A DNA stretch of 64,000 nucleotides from Flavobacterium sp. ENC (GTDB lineage: Bacteria; Bacteroidota; Bacteroidia; Flavobacteriales; Flavobacteriaceae), in the NCBI RefSeq assembly GCF_020991415.1, contig NZ_JAJMOY010000003.1, forward strand, positions 558,001 to 622,000, in the 5' to 3' direction. Both the position numbers and the translations under genes were made by a program. This document shows positions 1 to 8,196 of this stretch, piece after piece. The notes beneath the pieces are model-generated. The model saw only the letters and a program-made list of their open reading frames with translations, did no database searches and was not told where the DNA came from. Positions within the stretch are counted from its first letter, which is position 1; each line of letters begins with the position of its first letter.

Positions 1-413
1 GAGACAAAAAGGCGGGAGATTCCAGTCTGCAGACTTTCAATCCTCTTTTTCCGAGAGGTGCCTATTTTGGACTGGCTTCTGTAATCGGGCCTTCCAATCT
101 GATTGATTTCCATCCGTCGCTGAGTTTTGAAATTGCCAAAAATATAGATTGGGTCATTGACTATGACATGTTTTGGCGATACAGCGGCTACGATGGTATT
201 TATGCACCAAATACATCACTGATTTATCCCGGAGATACCACAACCGAAAAGAAAATCGGAAATCAGCTCGAAAGCGAAATCGTCTGGGAGCCGAATCAAT
301 ATATTTATTTCAGGCTCGAAGCCACCTGGTTTAAGGCAGAAGAGTACATCAAAGCCTCCGGAACCGGTAAAAATATATTCTTTACCGGACTCACCATGCA
401 GCTTCATTTTTAA
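1..413 (+). CDS. Alginate-export-type outer-membrane barrel protein, C-terminal end only
   Basis: The 5' part lies outside the window; the visible reading frame starts at base 3 and gives about 136 residues ending in a terminal Phe. The stretch contains NPLFPRGAYFG followed by a G-P-S-N-L-I-D-x-H-P motif, which I recognise from the C-terminal region of the alginate-export (AlgE-like, Alginate_exp) family. Alternating hydrophobic strands and the last residues (LTMQLHF) fit the closing strand of an outer-membrane beta-barrel, where a terminal aromatic residue is usual. Proteins of this family in Bacteroidota are outer-membrane porins whose substrate is mostly unknown, so alginate transport should not be assumed. 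The next gene starts about 70 bases downstream on the same strand. Confidence 0.65.
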   Translation, partial: DKKAGDSSLQTFNPLFPRGAYFGLASVIGPSNLIDFHPSLSFEIAKNIDWVIDYDMFWRYSGYDGIYAPNTSLIYPGDTTTEKKIGNQLESEIVWEPNQYIYFRLEATWFKAEEYIKASGTGKNIFFTGLTMQLHF

Positions 414-480
414 GCTCCAAAGTAAATCATACGAAAAATTTAAAACGATAATTATGGAAGAAACTGTAATACGATCAAAA

Positions 481-954
481 ATGAAAACCTTACAATTAAT
501 AGCAGTAGTGCTGTTGACGGGTTTTTCAGTACAGGCGCAGGTCTATACTGATGAAGAAATCAATACGAAGCAAACGGCAGATAAATTCTTTGGCTCTATC
601 GGAGCCAAAGACCCCGAAAAGATTGCTTCAATGGTTTCAGAAAATGTAGACTGGTATATTTTCGAATCGAAATACATGCCCTGGACAGGACACCGTTCTA
701 AACGGGAAGAAATTTCGGAATTATTCAAAACGCTCTTTAGTTATTTTGTTGACGGGAGTGAAAAACTCGAGGTACAGTCGTTTTTAGTGCGGGGTAATGA
801 AGTTGCGGTATTTGGTTTTGTCGAACGAACGGTGAAAAAAAACGGAAAGCATTTTAAAATGCCTCTGGCTATTCATATAACAGTCGTGAATAATCTGATA
901 AGCAAATTTTCGCTTTATGAAGAAACACTGATTATTGAAAAAGTACTTAAATAA
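481..954 (+). CDS. Exported NTF2-like / SnoaL-like protein
   Basis: I chose the ATG at 481 because it directly opens a signal peptide (MKTLQLIAVVLLTGFSVQAQ, probable cleavage after A-Q-A/Q). An in-frame ATG at 454 would add nine polar residues in front of it. The mature part of about 138 residues has the NTF2/SnoaL pattern: an N-terminal helix pair, a W-Y-I-F strand, a conserved P-W-T-G-x-R-S-x-R-E-E-I segment, and a long curved sheet ending in S-L-Y-E-E. Such small cone-shaped folds bind or isomerise small molecules. Nothing in the sequence indicates a substrate. It lies 45 bases upstream of the deacetylase-like gene on the same strand and is probably co-transcribed with it. Confidence 0.7.
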   Translation: MKTLQLIAVVLLTGFSVQAQVYTDEEINTKQTADKFFGSIGAKDPEKIASMVSENVDWYIFESKYMPWTGHRSKREEISELFKTLFSYFVDGSEKLEVQSFLVRGNEVAVFGFVERTVKKNGKHFKMPLAIHITVVNNLISKFSLYEETLIIEKVLK

Positions 955-999
955 AAATAGCCATAAAAGACTGTTGAACCTAAATTAAATGATGATATC

Positions 1000-1956
1000 A
1001 TGAAAGACAGAAGAACATTTCTTAAAGAAGCAGGCATGGTCAGCCTGGCGGGTTTGCTGCCAACCAACACATTATTGGCAGGCAATTTCGAAACAAAAAG
1101 ATTTGCCAGTGAAGAAGTATCTCCCACAAGCTGGGCTGACGGATCTCGTTTGGTGGTATCGGTATCGATGCAGTTTGAAGCGGGCGGCCAGCCTGTAAAT
1201 GCCGAGAGTCCGTTTCCGCAAAACATGCAAAAAGGATTTATTGATCTTCCGGGGGAGAGCTGGTATCAGTATGGGTATAAAGAAGGCATTCCAAGAATGC
1301 TGGACAATTGGGATAAGCTTGGTATTAAAGTTACTTCCCATATGGTGGGTTCCGCGGTTCTAAAGAATGCGGATCTTGCCCGGGAAATTGTCGCAAGGGG
1401 ACACGAAGCTGCCGCCCACGGTATGGACTGGGCAACCCAATATTCCATGCCCTATGAAACCGAAAAAAAATTCATCAGAGACGGGGCCGAAGCCATTAAA
1501 AAAGTAACTGGTTTTGAACCTGTTGGCTATAATGCAAATTGGCTGCGAAGAGGTACAAATACACTGGAAATTTTGCAGGAGCTCGGTTTTAAGTATCATA
1601 TTGACGACTTAAGCCGTGACGAGCCGTTTTTACTAAAAGTAAAAGGAAATGATTTTGCAGTGGTACCCTATACCATTCGCTGTAATGATATTGTTTTGAT
1701 AGAGGGAAAGAATTTCAGCGCCGATCAGTTTGCCCGTCAGGTCATACTGGAATTCGATCAGCTTTACAAAGAATCCGAAAAAAAGCGCAGGCAGCTGTCC
1801 ATAAGTTTTCATGATCGTATCGGCGGCACTCCGCAAATGGTGGCCGCCACTACGGAAATCATTACTTATATCCAGAAACATAAAGGAGTTAGTTTTAAGC
1901 GAAAAGACGAGATTGCCCGAATGGCTTATGAAGATAAGAGTACCATAAGGGAATAA
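1000..1956 (+). CDS. Polysaccharide deacetylase family protein, PuuE-like, Tat-type signal
   Basis: The N-terminus (MKDRRTFLKEAGMVSLAG) has the R-R-x-F-L-K pattern of a twin-arginine signal followed by a short hydrophobic stretch, so export in folded form is likely. The rest follows the PuuE/HpPgdA branch of NodB-like deacetylases: a strand with S-M-Q-F-E-A-G-G, R-M-L-D near residue 105, G-H-E-A-A-A-H-G with D-W-A after it, and I-S-F-H-D near the C-terminus. The Asp and second His that bind metal in classical NodB enzymes are not seen; the second His position carries Trp, as I recall for the metal-independent PuuE allantoinase group. Substrate is therefore open: a polysaccharide or an allantoin-like amide. 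The start is the only ATG fitting the signal. The SDR gene follows after 42 bases. Confidence 0.75.
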   Translation: MKDRRTFLKEAGMVSLAGLLPTNTLLAGNFETKRFASEEVSPTSWADGSRLVVSVSMQFEAGGQPVNAESPFPQNMQKGFIDLPGESWYQYGYKEGIPRMLDNWDKLGIKVTSHMVGSAVLKNADLAREIVARGHEAAAHGMDWATQYSMPYETEKKFIRDGAEAIKKVTGFEPVGYNANWLRRGTNTLEILQELGFKYHIDDLSRDEPFLLKVKGNDFAVVPYTIRCNDIVLIEGKNFSADQFARQVILEFDQLYKESEKKRRQLSISFHDRIGGTPQMVAATTEIITYIQKHKGVSFKRKDEIARMAYEDKSTIRE

Positions 1957-1998
1957 TGATGTAATAAAAAATTCGATAAAAACTTTAAAATAACAAAT

Positions 1999-2844
1999 AT
2001 GAAAAATAAAAATAAAACCTGGTTTATTACAGGAACTTCGCAAGGAATTGGCCTTGTTTTAGTGAAACAGTTACTGGCATCCGGATTTAACGTGGTGGCC
2101 ACTGCGCGAAACAAAGAAACGCTTAAAACTGCAGTTGGCATTTCGTCTGACCAGTTCCTGCCTTTGCAGGTAAATTTAGTGGATGAAGAGAGCGTGAAAG
2201 AAGCAGTAAGTAGTGCTATAGAACATTTTGGTTCGGTAGATTATGTCGTTAATAACGCCGGGTATGGTTTAATTGGAGGAATAGAAGAAAGCTCTGATGC
2301 CGAAGTTCGTGCCAATTTTGATGTAAATGTCTTTGGTTTACTGAATGTTACCAGAGCTATTTTGCCTCATATGAGAGCTGCGAAATGGGGTCATATTATC
2401 AATCTTTCCTCTGTTTTTGGACTAATTGCCGGAGCAGGCTGGGGAATTTACTGCGGAACTAAATTTGCCGTCGAGGGTATTTCCGAAGCACTTGCACAAG
2501 AGGTAAAGCCTTTCGGAGTCAACGTTACTCTTATAGAACCGGGTTATGTACGGACGAATTTTTTGAACAGTTCTTCCTTAATCGCTTCAAAAAATCCTAT
2601 TGAGGATTATATAAGTATTCGCGAAGGTGTAAACGCACATCAAAATGATATTCCGGGCAAACAACTGGGAGATCCGGAGAAAGTAGCTGGCTTAATTATT
2701 AAAGTGGCCCAAAATCCGGAACCACCGCTTCGCCTGCTTACAGGATCCGATGCCTATGAATTTGCGAATTATAAAATTGATTCGTTAAAAAAAGAAATTG
2801 AAATAAATAAGGAATTAACTTTTTCATCAGATTTTAAGGAGTAG
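1999..2844 (+). CDS. Short-chain dehydrogenase/reductase (classical SDR)
   Basis: This is a 281-residue NAD(P)-dependent oxidoreductase of the classical SDR family. The cofactor-binding motif TGTSQGIG is at residues 11-18, NNAGYG marks the central strand, a Ser precedes the active-site Tyr, and the Y-x-x-x-K pair lies in YCGTK. After the catalytic region the protein continues with IEPGYVRTNF and a longer C-terminal part, typical of the subgroup often annotated as oxidoreductases acting on small aldehydes or ketones. There is no signal peptide, so it is cytoplasmic. It closes a run of co-directional genes (481-2844). The substrate cannot be read from sequence. A tandem heptamer and composite repeat begin directly after its stop codon. 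Confidence 0.9.
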   Translation: MKNKNKTWFITGTSQGIGLVLVKQLLASGFNVVATARNKETLKTAVGISSDQFLPLQVNLVDEESVKEAVSSAIEHFGSVDYVVNNAGYGLIGGIEESSDAEVRANFDVNVFGLLNVTRAILPHMRAAKWGHIINLSSVFGLIAGAGWGIYCGTKFAVEGISEALAQEVKPFGVNVTLIEPGYVRTNFLNSSSLIASKNPIEDYISIREGVNAHQNDIPGKQLGDPEKVAGLIIKVAQNPEPPLRLLTGSDAYEFANYKIDSLKKEIEINKELTFSSDFKE

Positions 2845-2856
2845 GGAGTTATTTTT

Positions 2857-3036
2857 AAATTCCAAATTCCAAATTCCAAATTCCAAATTCCAAAATTTAA
2901 TGCGGATTTTGGGATTTTTTTATTTTAATATGGGGTTTAACCGCAAGGTACGCAAGGCTTGCGCTAAGTTCGCAAAGCTTACATAGTAAACTTTGCGGTT
3001 AAAAATTGGAATTTGGAATTTAAGATTTGGAATTTT
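2857..3036. repeat. Composite intergenic repeat, copy A (heptamer tandem plus GCAAAG palindromic core)
   Basis: Five head-to-tail copies of the heptamer AAATTCC run from 2857. An imperfect palindromic core follows at about 2936-3004, opening with TTTAACCGCAAGG and closing with ACTTTGCGGTTAAA. The inverse heptamer (TTGGAAT) then occurs about three times from 3006 to 3036. The heptamers therefore flank the core in inverted orientation. Related cores lie near 7360, 16108 and 20501, always between genes. No coding capacity is seen. Confidence 0.8.
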
Positions 3037-3080
3037 AAAATAAAAAATGACAGTTTTAAATTACATATTGATTGATTTCT

Positions 3081-3103
3081 TAGATTTGTAGTACACTACA
3101 AAT
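3081..3103 (+). promoter_or_regulatory. Candidate -7 box overlapped by a perfect palindrome
   Basis: TAGATTTG at 3081-3088 matches the Bacteroidota -7 consensus TAnnTTTG, 24 bases upstream of the hydrolase ATG. A perfect palindrome with 9-base arms and a 2-base spacer (ATTTGTAGT, AC, ACTACAAAT) covers 3084-3103 and so overlaps the box and the likely start of transcription. This is the usual place for a repressor operator. No TTG lies at the expected -33 spacing, so the promoter call is tentative. The palindrome is directly visible. Confidence 0.5.
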
Positions 3104-3112
3104 TTTTTGACC

Positions 3113-4093
3113 ATGCCTATCATTGAACAATCAGAATATAATTTCCCTCCGATGATACATCGCAACAGGCACATTTCTACCATTTATGCTGCTTTGTTTA
3201 AAAAGTTTGATGCTCCCGGCTACACAAGGGAAAAAAAGGAGCTAAGTGACGGGGATTTTATCAGTATCGATTTCATTCTGAGTGATCCTAAAAAAGCGGT
3301 TATTTTATGCCATGGTTTAGAAGGAGATTCCCGCAGAACGTACAATAATAGCTGTGCGGCCTATTTTCAGCAGCAGGGGTTTTCGGTTTTCGCCTGGAAC
3401 AATCGTACCTGCGGAGGAGAAATGAACCGCCTTCCGCGACTTTACCATCACGGTGCGGTGGATGATCTTGACGAAGTGGTTCAGTTTGTTTTAGAAAAAG
3501 GATTCGATGATGTTTATCTGATCGGATATTCAATGGGAGGTGTGCAGCTCCTGAATTACCTGGGCTGGACAAAAATCGATGCGCGCATCAAAGCGGCAGT
3601 ATGTATTTCAGTGCCAACCCATATTGCCACAAGTGCCGAAGTACTCAAGCAAGGTTTTAACAGGGTCTATTTGAAAAATTTCACAATTGATATTAAAAGA
3701 AAACTTAAACACAAAGCGGCACAGTTTCCTGATTTTATAAACCGTGACCAGATTGATAAAATTACCTCCTTTGATGAAGTTGACCAGTATTTTACCGCAC
3801 CGCTGCACGGCTTTGCCAGCCGTGATGATTATTACCAGCGCGTCTCTCCGGAGTTTTCCCTTAAGGACATTACCACTCCGGTTTTAATTATTAATTCGCT
3901 GGATGATCCTTTCTTAGGAGAGCGTTGTTACCCAAGAGCTATCTCGCAGGACAGCGCTTATGTTTATCTGGAAACGCCAAAGTATGGCGGACACTGCGCT
4001 TTTCCGTTGCGTAATTCTATGTATTCGTATGCAGAGAAAAGAGCTTATGATTTTTTTACATCCTGTAAGCCTGCAGCGGTTTTTAAGGCGTAA
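3113..4093 (+). CDS. YheT-type alpha/beta-fold hydrolase
   Basis: I place the start at the ATG at 3113 (MPIIEQSEY); an in-frame TTG six bases earlier is less likely. The 326-residue protein has the features of the YheT/ABHD1-3 branch of alpha/beta hydrolases: H-R-N-R-H at about residue 16, the oxyanion strand CHGLEGDSRRTYNN, W-N-N-R-T-C-G-G-E, and the nucleophile elbow GYSMGG. An acid lies in SLDDPFL and the catalytic His in GGHCAF. There is no signal peptide, so it should act in the cytoplasm on esters or thioesters of unknown identity. It has its own promoter region with a palindrome and is convergent with the lipoprotein gene at 4103. Confidence 0.85.
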   Translation: MPIIEQSEYNFPPMIHRNRHISTIYAALFKKFDAPGYTREKKELSDGDFISIDFILSDPKKAVILCHGLEGDSRRTYNNSCAAYFQQQGFSVFAWNNRTCGGEMNRLPRLYHHGAVDDLDEVVQFVLEKGFDDVYLIGYSMGGVQLLNYLGWTKIDARIKAAVCISVPTHIATSAEVLKQGFNRVYLKNFTIDIKRKLKHKAAQFPDFINRDQIDKITSFDEVDQYFTAPLHGFASRDDYYQRVSPEFSLKDITTPVLIINSLDDPFLGERCYPRAISQDSAYVYLETPKYGGHCAFPLRNSMYSYAEKRAYDFFTSCKPAAVFKA

Positions 4094-4102
4094 CCGAATA
4101 AA

Positions 4103-4588
4103 TTATTTTTTTGTATTCTCCAGCTGCACTTCGAATTTACCCCAATAGGGACTGTCAGCCATTAGCGAATGCCCGATTACTAAAACATGGTTTCCTTTTT
4201 GTGTGAGTGGAATTTTTAAATCCATTCCAAACGGTCCGTCTGAGGAGTTGTCGGGAAAAATAATTTGGTTGAATCGGATGTTTCCTTTTCCCGGAGTGGG
4301 CACAATCGTTCCTTTCAACTCGCCGGATTCTTCATTTTTAAATTTCACGAAAACTTTTGGATGAATGGAATCTAAGACTCCCTCAGCGATAAAAAGACCT
4401 TTTTCATTCCTGAAATTCATGAAGATTGTATCTCCTGTCTGCTTGTTTTCTTCTTCTTTTTGTGTCTCATCTTCTTTGTGTTCCGTTACAGGAATTGAAT
4501 CGGATGCCGCAACCACGGTATTTTTATTTTCCTTTTGCTGACAGGAAAAAAAGAAAATGGATATCGTAAGTATTAAAAAATTTTTCAT
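4103..4588 (-). CDS. Small lipoprotein of unknown function
   Basis: The 161-residue product starts with a short signal ending in FFFSC, a clear lipobox with the acylated Cys near residue 16. A low-complexity acidic linker rich in Lys, Glu and Thr follows to about residue 50, then a compact beta-rich domain containing FMNFRNEKGLF, FVKFKNEESGELKG and HVLVIGHSLMADS. I do not recognise the domain. The linker plus beta domain is common for periplasmic-facing or surface lipoproteins of Flavobacteria. It lies 71 bases downstream of the SDR gene at 4660 on the same strand and is convergent, with a 9-base gap, to the YheT-type hydrolase. Confidence 0.7.
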   Translation of the reverse strand: MKNFLILTISIFFFSCQQKENKNTVVAASDSIPVTEHKEDETQKEEENKQTGDTIFMNFRNEKGLFIAEGVLDSIHPKVFVKFKNEESGELKGTIVPTPGKGNIRFNQIIFPDNSSDGPFGMDLKIPLTQKGNHVLVIGHSLMADSPYWGKFEVQLENTKK

Positions 4589-4659
4589 AATAGTATTTTT
4601 AGTGAGACATCAAACTTAGTTTTGATGTTTTTGTTAGATAATGGTTCAGGGAACTCTTT

Positions 4660-5418
4660 TTATATTAACTGCAGGTGTGGTCGTATCTGCATCGTTACAA
4701 TATCGCATCTTTTGGGCTGCGACAGGCAGAAAACGATACTCATGGCAATGTCTTCGGCCTCCAGCATTTCCAGTTTTTCTATTTTCTCGTGCTGTTCTTC
4801 TTTTGTGCCGGGCTGCATGTCACTGGTGACTGCGCCGGGTTCAATTAGCGAAACTTTGATTCCCATAGGATTAAGTTCTTTTCTCAGTGAGGTAGTGAAA
4901 CCACGCACAGCGGATTTGGTAGCCACATAAACCGTGCTTTTACCCTCACGGCTTTCCGCGCTCATCGATCCGATGTTGATGATGTGTCCCGATTTCTGAG
5001 CTGACATTCTCGATGCCGCTTCCTGACAAAAGGCGATATAGCCCATGACATTGGCATCTACGATATATTTAAAATCTTCATAGCTGCATTTGGTGACGCC
5101 CGGTGCAGGCAATGCTGCATTGTTGATCAGGATATCGATACCGCCCATTTCATCATCGACAATTTTCATAATTTTGTCAATGTCTTCCTTTTTGGTTACA
5201 TCGGCAGGAGTGCCATAAAGTAATGCTTCGGGGAACTGTTTTTTAATATCATTGATGGCAGTTTCAAAATCCCCGGGATCTCTTCCGAAAATTAAAACCT
5301 GTCCGCCCAGCGCCACTAACACGTCAGCAGTTGCTTTTCCGATACCGGTGGTACCGCCCGTGATTACAATTCTTTTTCCCTTTATATTTTGTCCAAAGTA
5401 ATCTGTTAATTGTTTCAT
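4660..5418 (-). CDS. Short-chain dehydrogenase/reductase (classical SDR)
   Basis: This is a 252-residue classical SDR. TGGTTGIG at about residues 21-28 binds the dinucleotide, NNAALP replaces the usual N-N-A-G, Ser precedes the active site at IGSMSAESREG, and the Y-x-x-x-K motif is YVATK. IEPGAVTSDM follows the catalytic region. Length is typical and there is no signal peptide. It is a different protein from the SDR at 1999, with little similarity outside the shared motifs. It is followed on the same strand by the small lipoprotein. The upstream methyltransferase is separated by 227 bases that contain a nested hairpin, so the two may be separate units. The substrate is unknown. Confidence 0.9.
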   Translation of the reverse strand: MKQLTDYFGQNIKGKRIVITGGTTGIGKATADVLVALGGQVLIFGRDPGDFETAINDIKKQFPEALLYGTPADVTKKEDIDKIMKIVDDEMGGIDILINNAALPAPGVTKCSYEDFKYIVDANVMGYIAFCQEAASRMSAQKSGHIINIGSMSAESREGKSTVYVATKSAVRGFTTSLRKELNPMGIKVSLIEPGAVTSDMQPGTKEEQHEKIEKLEMLEAEDIAMSIVFCLSQPKRCDIVTMQIRPHLQLI

Positions 5419-5477
5419 ATATGGTGTATTACAGGATTTTTTTTATCAGCAGCTTTTATAACCATGTTCAAAAAGCG

Positions 5478-5519
5478 ACAGGAAATATTCAATAAGCCTC
5501 AGCTTATACAATTTCCTGT
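5478..5519 (-). terminator. Nested hairpin, possible terminator of the methyltransferase gene
   Basis: Outer arms ACAGGAAAT and ATTTCCTGT (9 bases, perfect) enclose inner arms ATAAGC and GCTTAT. Read on the minus strand the stem is followed by a short run of five T after a CGC. It lies about 125 bases beyond the stop of the methyltransferase gene and upstream of the SDR gene, so it may end the former transcript. The remainder of 5419-5645 shows no gene I can support. Confidence 0.4.
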
Positions 5520-5645
5520 TGGTGTAACTGATGATTCAAATTTCAGCAATACATTTTATTTTCTTTTATATAATAGTAAGCAAATCTTATAAGATTATTT
5601 CCTGCAAAAGGGAACACAATGTCTCGTTGAAGAATATTGTTGATT

Positions 5646-7253
5646 TCATTCTCCTTTTAATAAATTGATGCTCACCGTGGCTATATCTGCTTCCGGAAAT
5701 CGCTTGAAAATGGACTTGTCGGAAAACAATCCCGCTTCCGCAGCAACACTGTTAAAGACATCTATCTCTACTATATACTGGTCCGAAAAACCATGGGTGG
5801 CATCATAGGCTGTTGCCGGGGTTTTTCCCATATTACTGGCGGCAAGTTTTGGATTTATAGTATGCAATTCAATAAGAAGCAAACCAAACTTACGGACATA
5901 GGGCGACCATTTTTGTAAATGTTCCAGGAGATTATCTTCTACCAGATTGTTACTGATTCTTTTTCCCCTGTAGGCAAATGCGCCGGTAGATTTACTGATC
6001 CTGTTTTTGTCTGTAAGCACGGGATCTTTCCAGATTCGGTTGTGATCCAGAAAGGTCCTCACATTCAGCAGGTCTTTCAGGTCAATATTGTAATTTTCAC
6101 TCAGGTCATTTGAAAGCAAATCAGGCCGTCCGATATCGCCCCAGATTACCTTTGCCCAAATATCGGCCTTAATAAGATTTGCCCGGGTTACCTTAAGGGC
6201 TGCCTGATTGTAATCTGCCCCAACCAGAAACAACGGATAGTCATCGAGCATTTTTCCTCTTAAGGTCTGTCTGTCGATCACTTCAAAGATGTGCTGTAAG
6301 AAAGCGCCATTCCCACAACCCATATCCAGGATTCCTTTGGGCTGTTCTTCAATGGGCAGGTTAAAAAGTGTAATGATAATTTCATCCACCACCTTAAAAT
6401 AAGTGTCGTGAGCGCCTCCGCTTCCCCAAACATTCATTTCACGGTCAACATGAATTTCGTTTTCGCCATCGCCAACCATTCTTAAGATCGCCGGATCGCC
6501 AAAAATTAATTCTTCAATTTTGGCAAATGTTGGCAGATAAGAAACGGTAACGCCATAGGCACTGGCTCTTTTGGCGAAAAACAACCCCATATCGGTAAAT
6601 TGATAATTGCCGTTTTTTTCGAGAAACCATCCGAGATGTACAAAAAAGTCTAATATTTTTTTAAAGTTTTCAGGCGATTTATGAAACTCTTCCGGTTTGA
6701 AAGAAGTCTCCATGAAATACTTGTGAAACATTCCGTTTTTTGCCAGACGTACTATTGTAGGGCCAATCAGATAACCTTCTATATGTTTTAAAATCTGGTT
6801 CTGAATGCTGTTTGTCAGGCTATCACCGGAAAATTCAATTCCGTAATTTTTCTTATATTTTTCAAAAATAAGGTTGAGTTTTTCAAACGGCACATCATCA
6901 AAGAGACGGGGATGAAACTGGGTAGAAAATTGAAGTAAATCGACCACATCTTCATAGAGATGAAAGATCGAAAATGCGATTTCTGTCTTTTCATTTACCG
7001 CGATCGTAATTTCCTGTGTGTGGTTATCGACTTCATAATCTAAAAAGCCCTGGGAAGCCAAAACACGCAAAGCAACATTCAGATACCCTTCATTTGCTTT
7101 GAAAACAGTGGTAAGCTGCGCTAATTGTACCTGCTTTTTGTCCAGGATAAAATCCAAAATTTTATTTTTATGTAGTGCTACTGCTACCGGGGCAACAGCT
7201 AAGCCATCGAGATGTCTGAAAATGGAACTTCGAAGTTGTGCTGTCTGGGTCAT
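5646..7253 (-). CDS. Class I SAM-dependent methyltransferase with duplicated N-terminal helical module
   Basis: The 535-residue protein has a Rossmann methyltransferase domain from about residue 290: motif I is LDMGCGNGAFL (309-319) and an acidic residue follows in LVGADYNQAAL. The N-terminal half is unusual. Residues 14-70 and 157-213 look like two copies of the same module: HLDGLAVAPVAVAL pairs with HIEGYLIGPTIVRL, and each ends in a short F-L or F-L-E segment. Such modules resemble the winged-helix dimerisation domains of small-molecule O-methyltransferases. The length is well above the usual 330-370 residues. Stand-alone methyltransferases of this size occur next to polyketide or lipid genes, but no such genes lie here. 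The acceptor is unknown; methyl transfer itself is likely. Confidence 0.8.
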   Translation of the reverse strand: MTQTAQLRSSIFRHLDGLAVAPVAVALHKNKILDFILDKKQVQLAQLTTVFKANEGYLNVALRVLASQGFLDYEVDNHTQEITIAVNEKTEIAFSIFHLYEDVVDLLQFSTQFHPRLFDDVPFEKLNLIFEKYKKNYGIEFSGDSLTNSIQNQILKHIEGYLIGPTIVRLAKNGMFHKYFMETSFKPEEFHKSPENFKKILDFFVHLGWFLEKNGNYQFTDMGLFFAKRASAYGVTVSYLPTFAKIEELIFGDPAILRMVGDGENEIHVDREMNVWGSGGAHDTYFKVVDEIIITLFNLPIEEQPKGILDMGCGNGAFLQHIFEVIDRQTLRGKMLDDYPLFLVGADYNQAALKVTRANLIKADIWAKVIWGDIGRPDLLSNDLSENYNIDLKDLLNVRTFLDHNRIWKDPVLTDKNRISKSTGAFAYRGKRISNNLVEDNLLEHLQKWSPYVRKFGLLLIELHTINPKLAASNMGKTPATAYDATHGFSDQYIVEIDVFNSVAAEAGLFSDKSIFKRFPEADIATVSINLLKGE

Positions 7254-7359
7254 AGTAAAGAATAAAATTTGGTATTAAAATTAGTGATTTTATTTGATCC
7301 CGCATCTATTGGTTGTAGAGGATGTACTATAACGTTGGCCTTTTTGCAGCTATACTGTA

Positions 7360-7490
7360 TTTAAACGCAAAGTGCGCAAGGGGTAAACGCGCAAAGTTCG
7401 CAAAGTCATTATTTAGCTTTGCGAACTTTGCGGTTAACATTAAAACTTAAAACTTAAAACCTGAAACCTGAAACTTAAAACTTAAAACTT
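7360..7490. repeat. Composite intergenic repeat, copy B
   Basis: The core at about 7360-7437 opens with TTAAACGCAAAG and closes with CTTTGCGGTTAA; inside are GCGCAAAGTTCGCAAAG and its near-inverse CTTTGCGAACTTTGCGG. It is followed to 7490 by seven-base tandem units of the type AAAACTT or AAACCTG, a different heptamer from copy A. It sits between the divergently placed start of the methyltransferase gene and the stop of the NTF2-like gene. The rest of 7254-7504 shows nothing else. Confidence 0.75.
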
Positions 7491-7504
7491 TACCCGTTTG
7501 CAGT

Positions 7505-7882
7505 CTATTGCTTCGATAATTCGGTTTCGGTATGAAGGACACAAGTCCATTTCTCACCTTCCTTAATCCAGGTAGAAGTGCAGGCACACTTCATAGGAGC
7601 TTTTTGTTTATCGCCTTCAATTCCTAATTCTATCAAATAGGCTATTACGGCGCTATTCTCACCAATGACCTGGGTTTCGATATCCGAAAAATTCAAAATT
7701 TTTATTTTATCGCCATCGCCCGACTCAAACATCTTTTTAAAACTGGCCTCATCGACACTATGTACACCATTTTTACCGGCAACAATACAAGGAAAACGGG
7801 TAAGGTTTTTTACGGTTTCATAGTTGTGATCTTCCATTCCCTGCCAGTATTTTTTTTCCAGTTCAACAATTTGCGTTTTCAT
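7505..7882 (-). CDS. NTF2-like / DUF4440-type protein
   Basis: This is a 125-residue cytoplasmic protein without signal peptide. It opens with a helix E-L-E-K-K-Y-W-Q-G-M, continues with N-Y-E-T-V-K-N-L-T-R-F-P, and has a C-terminal sheet with STWIKEGEKWTCVLHTET. The ending T-W-x-x-x-x-x-W-x-x-x-x-H-T-E is typical of DUF4440/SnoaL-like proteins, which share the NTF2 fold. Members bind small ligands or act as isomerases; none of the known active-site patterns can be assigned here. It stands alone: repeats separate it from the methyltransferase upstream of its 3' side, and a 314-base gap separates its start from pnuC on the other strand. Confidence 0.75.
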   Translation of the reverse strand: MKTQIVELEKKYWQGMEDHNYETVKNLTRFPCIVAGKNGVHSVDEASFKKMFESGDGDKIKILNFSDIETQVIGENSAVIAYLIELGIEGDKQKAPMKCACTSTWIKEGEKWTCVLHTETELSKQ

Positions 7883-8196
7883 AATCCTCTTTTTTTAGTT
7901 TAACAGAAACACAAAGTTCAAATTAATATTAAAAAATAGCGCTGTTTTTAACATAAGTTTAGTGTAATTTAAGCCTGTTTTTTATTTTATACGGCTCTGA
8001 TTTTTAGGTTTTTAAAGTTTTATGCAAACCATGAGTATAATTGGGTTGCTAGATTATTCGCCTGAACCGTTTTGATTGCTGAAGTAAAAGTATCGGATTT
8101 AAATACTTCCAACCGCAAATACTGCTAATTCGTCAAAAGTTATTCGCTGATCCATTATAAAAGTTTAATTCATTATTATATATTTATACCCATATT
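7883..8196. other. Divergent intergenic region upstream of pnuC
   Basis: These 314 bases separate the starts of the NTF2-like gene (minus) and pnuC (plus). They must hold both promoters, but I find no clear TTG plus TAnnTTTG pair, no riboswitch-like fold that I recognise and no repeat. The sequence is AT-rich and carries no supportable reading frame. Confidence 0.5.

Noticed and set aside
2857..2894. Tandem AAATTCC units considered as a CRISPR-like array
   Set aside because: The unit is 7 bases with no spacers and there are no cas genes; it is the edge of a composite intergenic repeat.
5410..5592. A 60-residue plus-strand reading frame between the SDR and methyltransferase genes
   Set aside because: It overlaps a nested hairpin, has no recognisable features and starts inside the SDR gene region.
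7883..8196. A TPP or NAD-related riboswitch upstream of pnuC
   Set aside because: No conserved riboswitch core was recognised, and the downstream nadR-like gene argues for nicotinamide riboside rather than thiamine.
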